Source: Rhizobacter sp.
Lineage (GTDB): Bacteria > Pseudomonadota > Gammaproteobacteria > Burkholderiales > Burkholderiaceae_C
Direction: 5' to 3'
DNA length: 9,244 nucleotides
Assembly: GCA_014380155.1 (NCBI GenBank)
Contig: JACMKJ010000418.1
Coordinates: forward strand, 1 to 9,244
The position numbers and the translations under genes are program-made. The notes beneath the pieces were generated by a model. It ran no database searches. It was given only the letters and a program-made list of their open reading frames with translations, and had not been told where the DNA came from. Within the stretch, counting starts at the first letter, position 1, and the number at the start of each line of letters is the position of its first letter. Positions 6,297 through 9,244 of the stretch are shown here, piece by piece.

Positions 6297-7298
6297 ATGA
6301 AGACCTTGGTCATCGCGCCGCAATGGATTGGCGACGCGGTGATGTCGGAGCCCTTGCTGCGTGCGCTGGGCAAGCGCGGCGAAACGCTGGCAGTGGCCGC
6401 CCTGCCCTGGGTCGCGCCGGTGTACCGCGCGATGCCCCAGGTCGCCGAAGTGATCGAACTGCCGTTTGCCCACGGCCGGCTCGACTGGTCCGCCCGGCGC
6501 CGCCTCGCGGCCGGGTTGAAGGGCCGTTTCGACACCGCCTACGTGCTGCCCAATTCGCTGAAGGCGGCGCTGATCCCGTTCTTCGCCGGCATTCCTAAAC
6601 GCATCGGCTACCACGGCGAAGGGCGTTACCTGCTGCTGAACCAGCGCCTGCCCAACCCCGGTGGGCGCCCGCCGATGGTGGCCTTCTACCGCGCGCTGGC
6701 CGGCGGAGCGGCAACCGACGAACACCCACGGCTGCAGTTCGACACCACTCGCCTGCAACAAGCCACCGCCGCCGTGTCGCTGAGCCCGAAGAACTACTGG
6801 GCCTTCGCCCCCGGCGCCGAATACGGCCCCGCCAAATGCTGGCCCGCGAGCCACTACGCCGAGCTGGCACGCGCGCTGCACGCAGCGCATGGCTTGCCGG
6901 TCGTGCTGCTGGGTTCAGGCAAGGAGGCGGCCTTGTGCGAAGAGATCTCGAACGCCGCGCCGGGCGCCTGCCGCGTGCTCGCCGGCAAGACCTCGCTCAT
7001 CGACGCGATGGCGCTGATCGCCGCCGCACGCGGGGTGGTCAGCAACGACTCGGGCCTGATGCACGTGGCCGCCGCCTTCGGCATCCCGCAGGTGGCGGTG
7101 TTCGGCTCCACCAGCCCCGAGCACACACCGCCGCTGAACGACAAGGCGCGTGTGCTGTGGCTGAAGGACGAACTGCAGCTCGACTGCGCGCCCTGCTTCG
7201 ACCGCGTGTGCCGCTTCGGCCACACACGCTGCCTGACTGGCGTGGCCGCCGCACGCGTGCAAGCCGCTCTCGACAACGCGCTGGCGCATGGACATTGA
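6297..7298 (+). CDS. waaF: ADP-heptose:LPS heptosyltransferase II
   Basis: This 333-residue enzyme (E. coli WaaF has 348) adds the second L-glycero-D-manno-heptose to the lipopolysaccharide inner core at the cytoplasmic face of the inner membrane. It is a GT-B glycosyltransferase of family GT9. The N-terminal acceptor domain begins MKTLVIAPQWIGDAVMSEPL, with the conserved Asp13, and contains YVLPNSLKAALIPFFAGIPK. The C-terminal nucleotide-sugar domain has FAPGAEYGPAKCWP with Lys180, LLGSGKE, and NDSGLMHVAAAFG with Asp251. The segment CAPCFDRVCRFGHTRC near the end is the cysteine cluster usual in WaaF of many bacteria. The ATG at 6297 is used because similarity begins exactly there; the frame is open further upstream but lies inside the zinc-finger gene. 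Its last 11 bases overlap the start of the kinase gene. Confidence 0.95.
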   Translation: MKTLVIAPQWIGDAVMSEPLLRALGKRGETLAVAALPWVAPVYRAMPQVAEVIELPFAHGRLDWSARRRLAAGLKGRFDTAYVLPNSLKAALIPFFAGIPKRIGYHGEGRYLLLNQRLPNPGGRPPMVAFYRALAGGAATDEHPRLQFDTTRLQQATAAVSLSPKNYWAFAPGAEYGPAKCWPASHYAELARALHAAHGLPVVLLGSGKEAALCEEISNAAPGACRVLAGKTSLIDAMALIAAARGVVSNDSGLMHVAAAFGIPQVAVFGSTSPEHTPPLNDKARVLWLKDELQLDCAPCFDRVCRFGHTRCLTGVAAARVQAALDNALAHGH

Positions 7299-8823
7299 TC
7301 TCAACAAGCTGATGGGCGAAGCGCTGGTCGGCGCCGGCACCTCGGTGTGGGCCTGGGACGTGTCCGAAGACGTGTTGACCGGCATGGCCGGCAGCGTGGC
7401 GCTGCTCGGCTACGCCAAGGACGAACTCGAGTCGACGCAGACCGCGTGGAACGAAGTGATCCACCCGGACGACCTGGCGGCCAACGACGCGGCCTACCTG
7501 ATGCACGCGGCCGGCCACATCCCGGCCTACGAAAGCGAGTACCGCGCGCGAGCGAAAGACGGCAGCTGGCGCTGGCTCGCCGAGCGCGGCCGGGTGGTCG
7601 AGTGGTGGCCCGATGGCACGCCGCGCCGCATGGTCGGCACGCTGAGCGACGTGACCCTGCGTCACCAGGCCGAGCACGAAACCGCCGAGCGCGACGAGCG
7701 CCTGCGCCAGATCACCCGCCACGTGCCGGGGCTGCTGTACCAGTTCAGGCTGCCGGCCGATGGCCGCGGCATCTTTCCCTACGTGAGCGAACGCTGCCAC
7801 GACGTGCTGGGCCTGGACCCCGAGGCCCTGATGGCAGACGCCAGTTTGCTGTTCGACCGCGTCGACCCGGCCGACCGCCAGCGTGTGAACGACAGCCTCA
7901 GCGACTGGACACGCAGCCAGGCAGCGCGGCGCGTCGAGTTCCGCTACCTGCACCCAGGCGGCCCCATACGCTGGATGCTGGGTGTGTCGTCACCACGCGC
8001 CGAGCCCGACGGCGCGGTGGTGTGGCATGGCTACCTGGAAGACATCACCGACTACCGCGAGCTGGAAAAGGCCCGCGAGATCGCCGCCACCGCCGAGGCC
8101 GCCAACCGGGCCAAGACCGAGTTCCTCTCGCGCATGAGCCATGAGCTGCGCACGCCGCTCAACGCGGTGCTGGGTTTTGCCCAGTTGATGGAGCTCGACG
8201 AACTCGAACCCCTGGGCGACGGCCAACGCCACCGTCTGACCCTGGTGCGCGAGTCGGGCGAACACCTGCTGCGCATGATCAGCGACCTGCTCGACCACTC
8301 GCGCATCGAAGCCGGCCAACTGGCGATGGAGCTGGCCGACGTGGCCCTGCTGCCGCTGCTGCGCGAATGTGCCGACATGCTGGCGCCAGCGGCCCTGGCG
8401 GCCGGCGTGACGCTGCGTTGGGACACCATCGATCCGCATTTGCAGGTGCACGCCGACCCGACACGCCTCAAACAAGTGGCGCTCAACTTGCTGAGCAACG
8501 CCATCAAGTACAACCGCCGCGGCGGCACCGTCGCGCTCGCAGCCAACGCCGAGGGCGACGAGACGCGCCTGCAAGTCATCGACAACGGCATGGGCATTTC
8601 AGCGGCGCACCTCGGCAGCCTGTTCGAGCCCTTCAACCGCCTGGGTCAACGCCGCAGCGGCATCGAAGGTACCGGCATCGGCCTGGCGATCACGCGCGCA
8701 CTGGTCACGCTGATGCAAGGGCGCATAGAGGTGCGCAGCACGCTCGGCGAAGGATCGACCTTCTTCGTGTTCTTACCGGCAAGCGGTCACAAGGAAGCGC
8801 CGGGCCGTCCCAAGCTTCCTTGA
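7288..8823 (+). CDS. Soluble PAS-PAS sensor histidine kinase
   Basis: The 511-residue product is a cytoplasmic two-component sensor kinase with no membrane helix or signal peptide. Two PAS domains come first: residues about 14-125 (PAS fold-3 type, with NEVIHPDDLAAN and a PAC-like GSWRWLAERG through GTLSDVT) and about 138-256 (ending GYLEDITDY). A short helix leads to the HisKA domain, with phosphoacceptor His285 in MSHELRTPLNAVLGF. The ATPase domain has the N box (LNLLSNAIKYN, 400-409), DNGMGI (432-437), LFEPFNR (445-451) and GTGIGL (461-466), so it should be active. There is no receiver domain and no response regulator gene on either side in this window, so the partner is elsewhere. The ATG lies 11 bases inside waaF, suggesting coupled translation. 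The PAS ligand cannot be read from sequence. Confidence 0.93.
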   Translation: MDIDLNKLMGEALVGAGTSVWAWDVSEDVLTGMAGSVALLGYAKDELESTQTAWNEVIHPDDLAANDAAYLMHAAGHIPAYESEYRARAKDGSWRWLAERGRVVEWWPDGTPRRMVGTLSDVTLRHQAEHETAERDERLRQITRHVPGLLYQFRLPADGRGIFPYVSERCHDVLGLDPEALMADASLLFDRVDPADRQRVNDSLSDWTRSQAARRVEFRYLHPGGPIRWMLGVSSPRAEPDGAVVWHGYLEDITDYRELEKAREIAATAEAANRAKTEFLSRMSHELRTPLNAVLGFAQLMELDELEPLGDGQRHRLTLVRESGEHLLRMISDLLDHSRIEAGQLAMELADVALLPLLRECADMLAPAALAAGVTLRWDTIDPHLQVHADPTRLKQVALNLLSNAIKYNRRGGTVALAANAEGDETRLQVIDNGMGISAAHLGSLFEPFNRLGQRRSGIEGTGIGLAITRALVTLMQGRIEVRSTLGEGSTFFVFLPASGHKEAPGRPKLP

Positions 8824-8866
8824 CCCCCTCGGGCGGCGGTCGCCGCAAAGCGGTGGCACGGGGGTC
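8822..8866. terminator. GC-rich palindrome between convergent genes (bidirectional terminator or dispersed repeat)
   Basis: The space between the kinase stop codon and the anti-sigma stop codon is filled by one palindrome. The outer arms GACCCCC (8822-8828) and GGGGGTC (8860-8866) are exact reverse complements. Inside, GTCGCCGC (8839-8846) pairs with GCGGTGGC (8850-8857) around an AAA loop, with two G-T wobbles. An asymmetric 10/2-base internal loop joins the two stems. The outer arm begins within the kinase TGA and stops one base short of the anti-sigma stop. There is no T-tract. It resembles the GC-rich intergenic palindromes that recur at gene ends in related Burkholderiales, so it may be a multi-copy element serving as a terminator for both strands. 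Confidence 0.65.
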
Positions 8867-8867
8867 G

Positions 8868-9244
8868 TCACAACACCAGCTTGCCGACGTAAAGAATCGG
8901 GCCGGTGGGCGCGCCGGTGGGTGAGCCGCCTGGTGGCTCCAGGCTCACCGCCAGTGCGGCGGTGTTGTCGAGCACCTTGCCGCGCTTGACCACCGTGGCG
9001 GCTTGCGCCGAGATCAGGCCCAGCGAGCGGGGTGCGCCCTCTGGCGGCACAGCCCACAGTTCCAGCGCACGGTCGGCCTGCAGCGCCACGTTGGTGATCG
9101 GTTTGGTGACCATGGCCCTGCCATCGGCGCTGATGCTGGCGACGAACGAGGCCGGGATCACACCGCCTTCGGGCGCCGTGCCGCCCGCGGCTGACAACAC
9201 CACCACGATCGGCGGTTGCGAGGGCTGCGGCAGGGCCAGCAGCA
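8868..9244 (-). CDS. RskA-type anti-sigma factor, C-terminal part (5' end outside window)
   Basis: The frame is open from the right edge of the window to the TGA at 8868-8870, giving the last 125 residues of a larger protein. The sequence matches the extracytoplasmic C-terminal domain of the RskA/anti-sigma-K family: ALELWAVPPEGAPRSLGLIS, then AALAVSLEPPGGSPTGAPTG followed by PILYVGKLVL. From family knowledge the missing N-terminal part would hold the sigma-binding zinc-finger-like domain and one membrane helix, and an ECF sigma factor gene usually lies just upstream, which here means to the right of the window. In the family, the C-terminal domain sits in the periplasm and controls release of the sigma factor. 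A GTG at 9204-9206 is in frame but lies within the domain, so it is not taken as the start. Confidence 0.88.
   Translation of the reverse strand, partial: LLALPQPSQPPIVVVLSAAGGTAPEGGVIPASFVASISADGRAMVTKPITNVALQADRALELWAVPPEGAPRSLGLISAQAATVVKRGKVLDNTAALAVSLEPPGGSPTGAPTGPILYVGKLVL

Overview
This window is ordinary chromosomal DNA of a high-GC betaproteobacterium, most likely order Burkholderiales near the Rubrivivax/Leptothrix/Ideonella/Rhizobacter group. That placement is inferred from strong G/C bias at third codon positions, the protein sequences themselves, and the order ilvE - zinc-finger protein - waaF. Genes are tightly packed, no gap exceeds about 100 bases, and I saw no insertion sequence, phage gene, CRISPR array, tRNA or rRNA.

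Layout on the + strand. Bases 1-459 hold the end of radA (DNA repair and recombination). After a 90-base gap with a Fur-box-like site comes a ferrous iron uptake operon: feoA, feoB (ATGA overlap) and a small cysteine-rich one-helix membrane protein that occupies the place where other bacteria carry feoC. Next is a large predicted lipoprotein of the choice-of-anchor I (MSP130-like) beta-propeller type, followed by a strong hairpin. A small two-helix membrane protein of unknown function comes next. A compact cluster then follows: ilvE (branched-chain aminotransferase), a 67-residue zf-CHCC zinc-finger protein, waaF (LPS heptosyltransferase II), and a soluble PAS-PAS histidine kinase whose start codon lies inside the end of waaF.

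The last gene is on the - strand and runs off the right edge. It is the C-terminal part of a RskA-type anti-sigma factor, convergent with the kinase gene. The 40-odd bases between the two stop codons are almost entirely one GC-rich palindrome, probably a bidirectional terminator or a dispersed palindromic repeat.

How the genes fit together: the Feo genes form one iron-repressed uptake unit. The ilvE-waaF cluster mixes amino acid metabolism, an envelope sugar transferase and a signalling kinase, probably sharing transcription rather than a pathway. The window shows no clear sign of an undescribed multi-gene system. The points most worth a second look are the Cys-rich Feo partner, the kinase coupled to waaF, the lipoprotein, and the convergent palindrome.
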